Origin: an uncultured Pelagibacteraceae bacterium
GTDB taxonomy: Bacteria > Pseudomonadota > Alphaproteobacteria > Pelagibacterales > Pelagibacteraceae
Assembly: GCA_902525355.1 (NCBI GenBank)
Contig: CABZGO010000014.1
Span: 1 to 39,307, forward strand
Direction: 5' to 3'
Length of the DNA stretch: 39,307 nucleotides
Shown here: positions 32,555 to 39,307 of the stretch, in pieces
Layout: every line of letters starts with the position of its first letter
Position numbering within the stretch: position 1 is the stretch's first letter
Position numbers and translations under genes: made by a program
The notes under the pieces: generated by a model
Told to the model about the DNA's origin: nothing
What the model saw: only the letters and a program-made list of their open reading frames with translations
Database searches by the model: none

Positions 32555-33498
32555 TGTCCAAAATAAAAAAAGTTGCAATAATTGGCACAGGGGTAATTGG
32601 AGTAGGGTGGACAATAAGACTCTTAGCTCACAACATAAAAGTTTTAGCATACGATAAAAATTTAATTCAAAGAAATAACTTAATCCAAGAAATAAAAAGA
32701 TCCATACCTTTTGTAGAAAAACTATTTAATAGAAAAAAAATAAACTTAAATAATTTAAAGTTTTTTTCTTCTTTGGAGAGCACTGTTAAAGATGCAGATC
32801 TAATCCAAGAATGTGCTCCTGAAAACTATAAACTTAAAACTCAATTAATAAGTCAAATTTCAAATTATTGTAAACCTGAGGTTTTGATATCATCAAGCTC
32901 ATCTGGATTACTTCCCTCAAGAATTTTTTCAAAATGTAAAAATAATAAAAGAGGTATCATTGCCCACCCATTCAATCCTGTTTATTTACTACCTTTAGTT
33001 GAAATAGTTCCAGGAAAAAAAACAAGTTCTAAATCATTAAATGCAGCAAATAAATTTTATAAATCGATCTCAATGAACCCAATAACCCTTAAAAAGGAGC
33101 TGCCAGGATATCTATCTGATAGACTGCAAGAAGCTTTATGGAGAGAAGCACTTCATATTATAAATGAAGGGTATGCCTCAACAGAGGATTTAGATAGAGC
33201 TATTGAAGACGGTCCAGGCTTAAGATACTCATTAATGGGAACATTTTTAACCTTTCATTTAGCAGGAGGAAAAGCTGGAATGAAACATATGCTTGAACAA
33301 TTTGGGCCCGCATTAAAACTTCCATGGACTAAGCTTAAAGCACCAAAATTATCAAAAAAACTCTCAGAAAGATTGATTTCTGGTACAAAAAAGCAAGCAA
33401 AAGGAAAGTCAATCAATCAATTATCAAATATAAGAGATGAGTACTTAGTCAACTTACAAAACCTTAGAAAAAAATATGAAAATAAAATTAGAAAATAG
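32554..33498 (+). CDS. lcdH: L-carnitine 3-dehydrogenase
   Basis: 314 aa member of the 3-hydroxyacyl-CoA dehydrogenase fold. NAD site GTGVIG (11-16), catalytic H138 in AHPFNPVYLLPLVE with E150, then the carnitine-dehydrogenase-type stretch GYLSDRLQEALWREALHIINEG and GPGLRYSLMGTFLTFHLAGG, and FGPALKLPWTKL. These segments, especially the last two, separate carnitine dehydrogenase from ordinary HADs. It oxidises L-carnitine to 3-dehydrocarnitine. In many proteobacteria the protein carries a C-terminal thioesterase domain; here it ends without it, and a separate thioesterase is encoded at 29569-30036. Confidence 0.9.
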   Translation: MSKIKKVAIIGTGVIGVGWTIRLLAHNIKVLAYDKNLIQRNNLIQEIKRSIPFVEKLFNRKKINLNNLKFFSSLESTVKDADLIQECAPENYKLKTQLISQISNYCKPEVLISSSSSGLLPSRIFSKCKNNKRGIIAHPFNPVYLLPLVEIVPGKKTSSKSLNAANKFYKSISMNPITLKKELPGYLSDRLQEALWREALHIINEGYASTEDLDRAIEDGPGLRYSLMGTFLTFHLAGGKAGMKHMLEQFGPALKLPWTKLKAPKLSKKLSERLISGTKKQAKGKSINQLSNIRDEYLVNLQNLRKKYENKIRK

Positions 33499-33534
33499 AT
33501 ATCTAAAAAAAAATTAAAATGGTAATTTAGTTGT

Positions 33535-34569
33535 ATGGATTTTAATCATTTTTTAACAAGTTACATGCCAGATACAAGCATTGGTTCAAGGCAGCATTTT
33601 AAAAATATGCTTGAAGAATGTGTAACTGCTGAAAAACTTGGTTATGCAACGGTATCAATACCAGAGCATCATTTAATTAACTTACTAATGATGCCATCAC
33701 CATTACAGATGGCTGTGAAGATTGCATCAATTACAAAAAATATTAAAATAACAACAGGGATAGTTGTTTTGCCTCTACACGATATGAGAACATATGCTGG
33801 TGAAGTAGCTACTGCTGATATATTAACTGATGGAAGATTAATCTTAGGTGTAGGAAGAGGAGCATTTCCATGGGAAATGAGGAGACTAGGCACACCAATA
33901 GAACAATCAAAAGAAAAATTTGTAGAGTCTTTAGAGGTTCTACAATTATTATTAAAAAATAAAGAAGTTTCGTATAAGGGCAAACACTATGAGTTCGAAC
34001 CATTAACTATAATGCCTCGACCCATAAGTAATCCAATACCAATGATGGTTGCCGCAATGAATTTAGAAAGTATAAAAGATGCAGCTTCAAGAGGATTTCA
34101 TGTTCAATCAACAGTATTATCAGGTACAAAAGATCTTTTATTAAGTAGAGTTAATGCATTTAAAGAAGGTTGCATTCAACTAGGTGAAAAAGGTAAGTTA
34201 CTCAAACTTTCAATGCAACGAATGGCTTACTTAGCAAAAGATGAAAATGAAGCTAGAGAGAAAACAAAACTTGCTTACGAATATTATCAAAGATTTGATA
34301 ATATGTTTACAGGACCTGGAAAAGTAAAAGAGGGTAATATAGAAGCCTTACCAAGAAAACAAACATTAGAAGAATTAAAAGAAAATCTTTTAATTTGTCC
34401 TTTAAATGAAATGATCGATAAGCTTAGCGTTTATGCTGAAGCAGGAGTTGATGAGGTAATTCTTAGTTCAAGTTTTGGACAATCTCAAGAAGACCTAATA
34501 GAATCAATGTATAGAATTGGTGAAAACGTAATCCCATATTTCAAAAAATCTAATATACAAGTAGCTTAA
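33535..34569 (+). CDS. Luciferase-like (LLM class) flavin-dependent monooxygenase, second copy
   Basis: 344 aa TIM-barrel flavin monooxygenase. VSIPEHHLINLLMMPSPLQMAVKIASITKNIKI, TGIVVLPLHDMRTYAGEVATADILTDGRLILGVGRGAFPWEM and PIPMMVAAMN are the core family parts. It lacks the long acidic insertion of the enzyme at 23956 and is about 45 residues shorter. Start chosen at ATG 33535; no clear Shine-Dalgarno. It is followed after six bases by an alpha/beta hydrolase, the same pairing as in the 18564-25125 operon, downstream of the carnitine genes. Confidence 0.9.
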   Translation: MDFNHFLTSYMPDTSIGSRQHFKNMLEECVTAEKLGYATVSIPEHHLINLLMMPSPLQMAVKIASITKNIKITTGIVVLPLHDMRTYAGEVATADILTDGRLILGVGRGAFPWEMRRLGTPIEQSKEKFVESLEVLQLLLKNKEVSYKGKHYEFEPLTIMPRPISNPIPMMVAAMNLESIKDAASRGFHVQSTVLSGTKDLLLSRVNAFKEGCIQLGEKGKLLKLSMQRMAYLAKDENEAREKTKLAYEYYQRFDNMFTGPGKVKEGNIEALPRKQTLEELKENLLICPLNEMIDKLSVYAEAGVDEVILSSSFGQSQEDLIESMYRIGENVIPYFKKSNIQVA

Positions 34570-34575
34570 ATATCT

Positions 34576-35346
34576 ATGAGCATCATAAATTGTAATTACT
34601 CAGTCACAGGATCAGGACCTGCAATATTTTTAACTCATGGAGTTGGAGGTGCCGAAGATGCATGGAGATTTATAACTCCAAAACTTAAGAGTATGTTTAC
34701 AGTTGTAACATATGATTTAAGGGGTCATGGAAAATCACCTGTAGACAATAAAAATTTTAATTTAGATGATCTTGTATTTGATCTTGAAAGAGTAAGAGAA
34801 AAGACAAACATCCAAAAAGCCCATTTTATGGGACATTCTTTAGGGGGCATGATTGCCCCTGCTTATGCTAAAAAGTTTCCAGAAAGAGTTTTGTCAGTTG
34901 GCTTATTATCAACAGTTGCAGGTAGATCTGATGAAGATAAACAAAAAGTTTGGAATGTTATTTCAGATCTAAAAGATAAAGGCGTTGAACATACATTAAA
35001 AAATCTAACTAACCGATGGTTTACAGACAATTTTATTGAAAAAAATCCAGACCTGGTATCTAGGAGATTAAAACAAGTAATAGATACAGATAAAGATGTA
35101 TTTATAAATGTTTTTAAAATTTATGCGGAAACTGAGATGATTTCTTGGTTAAAGGATATAAAGAAACCCTGCCTATTTATGACAGGTGAAAACGATGGTG
35201 GATGCACTCCTTCTCATAACAAAAAAATGTCAAATGAGATAAAAGATTCTAAATTAGTTATTATACCAGAGGTAAAACACTCTTTTTTGATAGAGGCTCC
35301 TGAGCAAATTGCAAATAACTTAATAGAATTTATTGAAAATATTTAA
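34576..35346 (+). CDS. Alpha/beta hydrolase, paralogue of the hydrolase at 20899
   Basis: 256 aa with triad S88 (GHSLGG), D207 (TGENDGGC) and H235 (VKHSFLIEAPE). Oxyanion region FLTHGVGGAEDAWRF and YDLRGHGKSP are typical of 3-oxoadipate enol-lactonase-like proteins. The cap stretch NRWFTDNFIEKNP is shared almost exactly with the hydrolase at 20899-21672, and the order of features is the same, so they derive from one duplication or from two copies of a cassette. It probably hydrolyses the product of the monooxygenase just upstream. Convergent with the SDR gene, four bases apart with no visible terminator. Confidence 0.88.
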   Translation: MSIINCNYSVTGSGPAIFLTHGVGGAEDAWRFITPKLKSMFTVVTYDLRGHGKSPVDNKNFNLDDLVFDLERVREKTNIQKAHFMGHSLGGMIAPAYAKKFPERVLSVGLLSTVAGRSDEDKQKVWNVISDLKDKGVEHTLKNLTNRWFTDNFIEKNPDLVSRRLKQVIDTDKDVFINVFKIYAETEMISWLKDIKKPCLFMTGENDGGCTPSHNKKMSNEIKDSKLVIIPEVKHSFLIEAPEQIANNLIEFIENI

Positions 35347-35350
35347 AGCT

Positions 35351-36136
35351 CTAATGCATTCTTAAAGTGTTACCATCAACGCCAACTACTTGACCAGAAA
35401 TTCTAGAAGACTCATCGGATATTAAATAACAACACATTTTACCAATATCTTTCTCGTAAACCCAAGTATTAAGAGAAGTCATAGAAACGAATTCACTCTC
35501 CACAGCTTTTTTTGAAATTTTCAAAAATTTAGCTTTATCTCTAATAACTCTTCCCATTCTATCTCCTTTTACAGTTCCTGGACAAATTGCGTTTACTCTA
35601 ATTTTAAACTTGCCTAATTCCATTGCTAAAGTTTTAGTCATTCCAACTACTGCCCATTTACTGGCTGAGTAGGGAGATCTTAATGGAAACCCAAATATAC
35701 CTGCTGTAGAAGACAGATTAACTACTGACCCACCTTTATTTTTTTTTAACATTGGGATTGCTAATTTTGAAAAAATAAAATGACTAATTACATTTATCTT
35801 TAAAGTTTGTTCCCAATCTTTTGTTTTAAGTTTATCCATAGTTCCTGTTGGGCCTGCAACTCCAACATTATTAATTAATGCATCAATTTTTTGTGTTTTT
35901 TTTTTAATTTCTTTAAAAAAATTTATTACATCGTTTTCATTTGAGGCATCGCAATGAAAAGAAAATAACCTTTTATTATTCAAAGGATTTTTTTTTAATT
36001 TATTTATAGATTTTTTATCAACATCACAAACGAATACATTCGCACCTTTTTCAAGACACTCCTTTGCTGTTGCCCACCCAATTCCTGATGCCCCAGCAGA
36101 GATAATTATTTTTTTATTTTTGAAATTGTATGACAT
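35351..36136 (-). CDS. SDR family NAD(P)-dependent oxidoreductase
   Basis: 261 aa classical short-chain dehydrogenase. Cofactor motif AGASGIG (14-20; usually TGxxxGIG), NNVG (89-92), catalytic S142/S143, Y156 and K160 (YSASK), and a CPGTVKGDRMG loop. D38 after the second strand (CDVD) suggests NAD rather than NADP. The start shares a base with the stop of the upstream dioxygenase gene (TAATG), so it probably oxidises that enzyme's hydroxylated product. Substrate unknown. Confidence 0.92.
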   Translation of the reverse strand: MSYNFKNKKIIISAGASGIGWATAKECLEKGANVFVCDVDKKSINKLKKNPLNNKRLFSFHCDASNENDVINFFKEIKKKTQKIDALINNVGVAGPTGTMDKLKTKDWEQTLKINVISHFIFSKLAIPMLKKNKGGSVVNLSSTAGIFGFPLRSPYSASKWAVVGMTKTLAMELGKFKIRVNAICPGTVKGDRMGRVIRDKAKFLKISKKAVESEFVSMTSLNTWVYEKDIGKMCCYLISDESSRISGQVVGVDGNTLRMH

Positions 36137-36987
36137 TAATCTATTAATCCATCGGATCTAACTTTATTTCTTTCTAAATGTATGGGCAATACTTTTCCAT
36201 AAATTGCTTTTGAATGTTCAGGTGTATTTACTCTCCAGGGATCCAATACATACGCAGGAATGCACATAAAACGTGATATTTTTCCTATAACTTTAGTTAC
36301 TCTATGCATGGTAAATCTACCTTTAAATATTTGTAAATCACCTGGTTCAAGTTCAAGTCGCTTTACTCTTGTTCGATCTCCATCTAGTACTTTTTTAACA
36401 TCGTCAAATTTTTCGTTACCTGGTTCTCTTATGTTTGGACAATATTCAAATATTCCTCCTTCTTCTGGTTTTTGGATCATGAGGCTTAAAGTAAATTCAC
36501 AACTATCAAAATGCCAAGGTAATATTCCATCTGGTTCCATAACGTTATATGCATGACAGGCTAAAGGATCAGCCCATCTATATATAGGTGCAATCCCTAA
36601 GCATGCAGATACAAATTTTAATAATTCCTCAGTTTCATAAAGAAATTTCATTTCCGAATTTTTTTCAAAACAGTCAGAATTTAAATATCCATTAAATCTA
36701 TCCATAAATATTCTTTTTGGGTGATCTTTAGGAAGAGTAGGATCGTCTTTTGCATAAAGATATGCGTTGATACTTTCTTTAGACATATAAACTTCATTAA
36801 GCTGTTGCTCTAATTCTTTTTTCATTACATTTAAAGAATTTGGTAAAATAAAATCAGGAATTACCGAACAACTATCGCTATCTAATTCAGTTTTACATTT
36901 TTCAATTATTTTCTTGATCTTTGGTGATTGTAAATCGTGAATTGGGTATTTAACTAAATCAACGATTTTGCTTAAACTTTTTTTCAT
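36136..36987 (-). CDS. Fe/2OG dioxygenase resembling BesD/HalD-type amino-acid hydroxylases/halogenases
   Basis: 283 aa. Iron ligands are H159-F-D161 (PWHFDSCEFTLSLMIQ) and H228 (TMHRV), with GDLQIFKGRF before the last and a basic SRF (238-240) for 2-oxoglutarate. The EEGGIFEYCPNIREPG stretch after the HFD motif is characteristic of the BesD/HalD-like group of free amino-acid oxygenases. Radical halogenases replace the Asp by Gly; here Asp is kept, so hydroxylation is expected. Family placement is from memory of these motifs and is moderate. It lies between a quaternary-amine ATPase gene and an SDR in one operon. Confidence 0.72.
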   Translation of the reverse strand: MKKSLSKIVDLVKYPIHDLQSPKIKKIIEKCKTELDSDSCSVIPDFILPNSLNVMKKELEQQLNEVYMSKESINAYLYAKDDPTLPKDHPKRIFMDRFNGYLNSDCFEKNSEMKFLYETEELLKFVSACLGIAPIYRWADPLACHAYNVMEPDGILPWHFDSCEFTLSLMIQKPEEGGIFEYCPNIREPGNEKFDDVKKVLDGDRTRVKRLELEPGDLQIFKGRFTMHRVTKVIGKISRFMCIPAYVLDPWRVNTPEHSKAIYGKVLPIHLERNKVRSDGLID

Positions 36988-37002
36988 AACTATTTAATCT
37001 AA

Positions 37003-38028
37003 TTATGAGTTTGAAAGTGATTCTTGCAATTCTTTATTAGAAATATAGCCTTTAGCATTTCCTTGTTTATCAACTACCTCACAATTAGAGTTACTACAAA
37101 CAACTTGAGGTAGAAATTCCTCTATAAATTGGTCTTCTTCAACTTTTATCAAGTTTGATTTGTCAATATCATCTGATTGATTTACTGGTTTCATTATAAT
37201 TTTTGCTTTTATAACCTTTGTTCTATTTACGTCTTTAACAAATGCCTCAACGTATTCATCAGCAGGGTTCATTATAATTTCTACTGGAGTTCCTACCTGA
37301 ATAAGTTTTCCTGCATTCAAAATTCCAATATGATCTCCTAACCTTAATGACTCATCAAGATCATGAGTAATAAATACTATCGTCTTTTTTAATTCTGATT
37401 GTAGTTCTATAAGTTGTTTCTGCATATCACTTCTAATTAAAGGATCTAATGCAGAAAAAGCTTCGTCCATTAACATAATGTCCGTGTCAGTAGCTAAAGC
37501 TCTTGCAAGACCTACTCTCTGTTGCATACCTCCAGAAAGCTGTGCAGGATATTGATTTTCAAATCCAGTCAAACCGACAGACTCGATTTTTTCCATAGCA
37601 ACAGAATTTCTTTTTTCAATCTCCATACCTTGCATTTCGAGTCCGTAACCAACATTTTGTAAAACTGTTTTGTGTGGGAACAGCCCAAATCGTTGAAATA
37701 CCATACTCATTTTCTGTCTTCTAAATTCAATTAATTGTTCTTTGTTTAAAGTGGTAACATCTTTACCTTCTACTAGAATTTCTCCAGAGGTTGGGTCTAT
37801 TAATCTATTTAAGTGTCTAATTAGTGTTGATTTTCCTGATCCAGATAAACCCATACAAACAAATGTTTCTCCCTCTTCAATTTTTAAGGATACATTATCT
37901 AAACCAACCGTATGTCCAGTTTTTTCTAGAACATCTTCTTTTGAAGCTCCTTCTTGCACCATTTTAAGAACACTAGCAGGTTTTGGACCAAAAATTTTGT
38001 ATACGTTATTAATTTCGATTTTAGACAT
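37003..38028 (-). CDS. proV: ProV/OpuAA-type quaternary-amine ABC transporter ATPase
   Basis: 341 aa. An N-terminal segment before the core (VYKIFGPKPASVLKMVQEGASKEDV) is typical of glycine-betaine/proline importers. Walker A is GLSGSGKS (60-67), then VFQRFGLFPHKTVLQNVGYGLEMQG, signature LSGGMQQ, Walker B IMLMDEAFSALDP and THDLDESLRLGDHIGIL. The C-terminal CBS-type region is short and appears to carry only partial CBS repeats. The natural partners, permease ProW and binding protein ProX, are not next to it. It is the first gene of a minus-strand operon and divergent from the gamma-butyrobetaine dioxygenase gene, suggesting uptake of butyrobetaine, carnitine or betaine. Confidence 0.9.
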   Translation of the reverse strand: MSKIEINNVYKIFGPKPASVLKMVQEGASKEDVLEKTGHTVGLDNVSLKIEEGETFVCMGLSGSGKSTLIRHLNRLIDPTSGEILVEGKDVTTLNKEQLIEFRRQKMSMVFQRFGLFPHKTVLQNVGYGLEMQGMEIEKRNSVAMEKIESVGLTGFENQYPAQLSGGMQQRVGLARALATDTDIMLMDEAFSALDPLIRSDMQKQLIELQSELKKTIVFITHDLDESLRLGDHIGILNAGKLIQVGTPVEIIMNPADEYVEAFVKDVNRTKVIKAKIIMKPVNQSDDIDKSNLIKVEEDQFIEEFLPQVVCSNSNCEVVDKQGNAKGYISNKELQESLSNS

Positions 38029-38089
38029 TTATTTAAAGTTTAGTTCTTTTAGTTCATCAAATCAAATCAACAATAAAATAACTTTATTA

Positions 38090-38134
38090 AATTCAACTAT
38101 TAATTGAATTGAAATTTTTTTGATTTTATATAAT
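38090..38134 (+). promoter_or_regulatory. Promoter and operator-like inverted repeat of the butyrobetaine dioxygenase gene
   Basis: AATTCAA-N7-TTGAATT (38090-38110) is a perfect inverted repeat in the middle of the 114-base divergent region. A perfect TATAAT (38129-38134) lies downstream; TTGAAT (38104-38109) is a possible -35, 19 bases away, or 17 bases from the overlapping TATATA (38127-38132). The predicted transcript starts at about 38140, almost at ATG 38143, with no Shine-Dalgarno, so the mRNA may be leaderless. The repeat would place a regulator over the -35. Confidence 0.45.
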
Positions 38135-38142
38135 TATTTATT

Positions 38143-39276
38143 ATGAATTCTATTTCTAAAATCGCAAAAAATACCACTTATTTACAAATTACTTGGAACG
38201 ATGGTGAAGAAAGTAAATTTAACTATATGTGGTTAAGAGATAATTGTCCTACCGCACATGATAAAGACTCAAGACATAGAATGTTTAATATCTTAGAGGT
38301 ATCAAAAGAAATAAATCCCAAAAAATATTCTTTAAATGGTGATGGCAAATTAGAAATAGAGTGGAGTGAGGGTGACCACACAAGTTATTATGATCCTAAG
38401 TGGTTGAGAGAAAATTGTTATACTATTAAAAATAAACAAGAATATGTCTCACCTTATCATCTTTGGGATAATAATTTGGAAAACGAATTTTCGTCGATAT
38501 GTATTGAACATGATGAAGTAATTAATTCTGATGAAGGATTAATAAAGTGGTTAGAATTATTACATCATAAAGGTATAGCAATAGTTAAAAATTCACCAAC
38601 AGAAAAAAAATCAGGCTTTGAAATTCTTCATAGAATAAGTCATGTGAGGGAAACCTTTTTTAAAACTCCTTTTGAAGTAATCAATATTCCAAAACCAAAT
38701 AATTCTGCTTATACAGCTCATGCTCTAAGAAATCATATGGATTTACCTTGGTTTGAATTACCACCTGGTTATCAGTTTTTACACTGTTTAGTAAACGATG
38801 CAAAGGGTGGAGATTCCTCTGCAATTGATGGTTTTGCAGTTGCTGATTATTTGAGAAAAAATGAAAAAGATATTTTTGAAACATTAATCTCTGTACCTTT
38901 AAAGTTTAGAGATAAAGATTATACACAAGAATCTCACCGAAGCTTCCATGCCCCAGCAATTAGTTTAACAAAAGATAAAGATTTTCATGATATTAGATTT
39001 AGTGTTGCAACTATGGATGCATTAGACTGTCATCCAGACCAAATGGACAAAGTTTATAAAGCTCACCACAGATTTGGTAATCTTTTACATGATGATAAAT
39101 TTCAAATTAAATTTCGACTAGGACCGGGAGACATATTTTCTTTTAATAATAGGCGTGTTTTACACGGCAGAACAGCTTTTGATCCAAACTCAGGTCATCG
39201 TCATCTTCAAGGGTACTATTTAGATAGAGATGAAATACTTGGAAGATTGGAATATCTTAAAAAATATAAATTATAA
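38143..39276 (+). CDS. Gamma-butyrobetaine dioxygenase
   Basis: 377 aa, near the family length, with both expected domains: an N-terminal DUF971/GBBH-like domain (about 1-105, FNYMWLRDNCPTAHD and DPKWLRENC) and a TauD domain. Iron ligands are H198 and D200 (ALRNHMDLPWFELPPGYQFLHC) and H341 (RVLHGRTAF); FDPNSGHRHLQGYYLDRD is the classical C-terminal butyrobetaine hydroxylase signature. It makes L-carnitine from gamma-butyrobetaine. The zinc site of animal enzymes (CxCxxC plus His) is not intact: only C35 remains. Together with 32554, 31667 and 29569 it completes a route to glycine betaine. Trimethyllysine dioxygenase is the main alternative, but that step is not otherwise supported here. Confidence 0.88.
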   Translation: MNSISKIAKNTTYLQITWNDGEESKFNYMWLRDNCPTAHDKDSRHRMFNILEVSKEINPKKYSLNGDGKLEIEWSEGDHTSYYDPKWLRENCYTIKNKQEYVSPYHLWDNNLENEFSSICIEHDEVINSDEGLIKWLELLHHKGIAIVKNSPTEKKSGFEILHRISHVRETFFKTPFEVINIPKPNNSAYTAHALRNHMDLPWFELPPGYQFLHCLVNDAKGGDSSAIDGFAVADYLRKNEKDIFETLISVPLKFRDKDYTQESHRSFHAPAISLTKDKDFHDIRFSVATMDALDCHPDQMDKVYKAHHRFGNLLHDDKFQIKFRLGPGDIFSFNNRRVLHGRTAFDPNSGHRHLQGYYLDRDEILGRLEYLKKYKL

Positions 39277-39307
39277 GTTTTCAAATATAAGATTGTTATT
39301 TTTATTA

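Noticed and set aside
38046-38074. Tandem ATCAA units (three in a row) in the divergent region
   Set aside because: Only three short copies in AT-rich DNA; too weak to call an operator or repeat.

Overview
This AT-rich, tightly packed window looks like a streamlined marine alphaproteobacterium, most likely SAR11/Pelagibacterales. The inference rests on base composition, tiny intergenic gaps, frequent ATGA and TAATG start/stop overlaps, and a gene content dominated by uptake and breakdown of amino acids, organic acids and methylated amines. No rRNA, tRNA, CRISPR array, insertion sequence or phage gene was seen. No stretch longer than about 115 bases lacks a gene.

Layout. (1) 1-3779: the 3' end of msrB; a two-gene unit of a stand-alone inverse-autotransporter (intimin/invasin-type) beta-barrel and a small secreted Ala/Thr/Ser-rich protein; a DUF1479 (YbiU-like) oxygenase gene whose start is split off by a one-base frameshift; a glutaredoxin and a DUF2805 protein. 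(2) 3811-17254: a LysE/RhtB exporter with a possible leader-peptide/hairpin 5' region, then a long plus-strand array. It holds a first branched-chain-amino-acid-type ABC importer (binding protein, terminator, permease, a 60-aa unknown protein, permease, two ATPases), AzlC/AzlD exporters, an exported pentapeptide-repeat protein, a GlaH/CsiD-like glutarate hydroxylase, a divergent ProC-like reductase, a second importer (two ATPases, two permeases) and an ArgO/LysE exporter. A second binding protein faces it at 17300-18490. (3) 18564-25125: a six-gene minus-strand operon with a luciferase-like flavin monooxygenase, a ThDP enzyme resembling sulfoacetaldehyde acetyltransferase, an AA_synth (PF06684) protein, an alpha/beta hydrolase, an aldehyde dehydrogenase and a DMT transporter. 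Its substrate is unknown. (4) 25227-31637: a seven-gene minus-strand operon (class II aldolase, CitE-like lyase, thioesterase, TauD-like dioxygenase, choline-dehydrogenase-like GMC oxidoreductase, DMT transporter, IPNS-like dioxygenase). (5) 31667-35346: a divergent plus-strand operon (BKACE/DUF849 enzyme, L-carnitine dehydrogenase, a second flavin monooxygenase plus alpha/beta hydrolase pair). (6) 35351-39276: SDR, a BesD/HalD-like dioxygenase and a ProV-type quaternary-amine ATPase on the minus strand, and a gamma-butyrobetaine dioxygenase on the plus strand.

How it fits together. The clearest pathway is gamma-butyrobetaine -> L-carnitine (38143) -> 3-dehydrocarnitine (32554) -> betainyl-CoA plus acetoacetate (31667) -> glycine betaine (29569), with a quaternary-amine uptake ATPase beside it. 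The most novel-looking items are the barrel plus secreted-partner pair, the 60-aa protein wedged between two permease genes, the flavin monooxygenase/ThDP/AA_synth operon together with the duplicated monooxygenase-hydrolase pair, and the possible leader-peptide switch ahead of the LysE exporter. Six different Fe(II)/2-oxoglutarate oxygenases lie in 39 kb. All functional names rest on motif recognition by eye; no database search was run.
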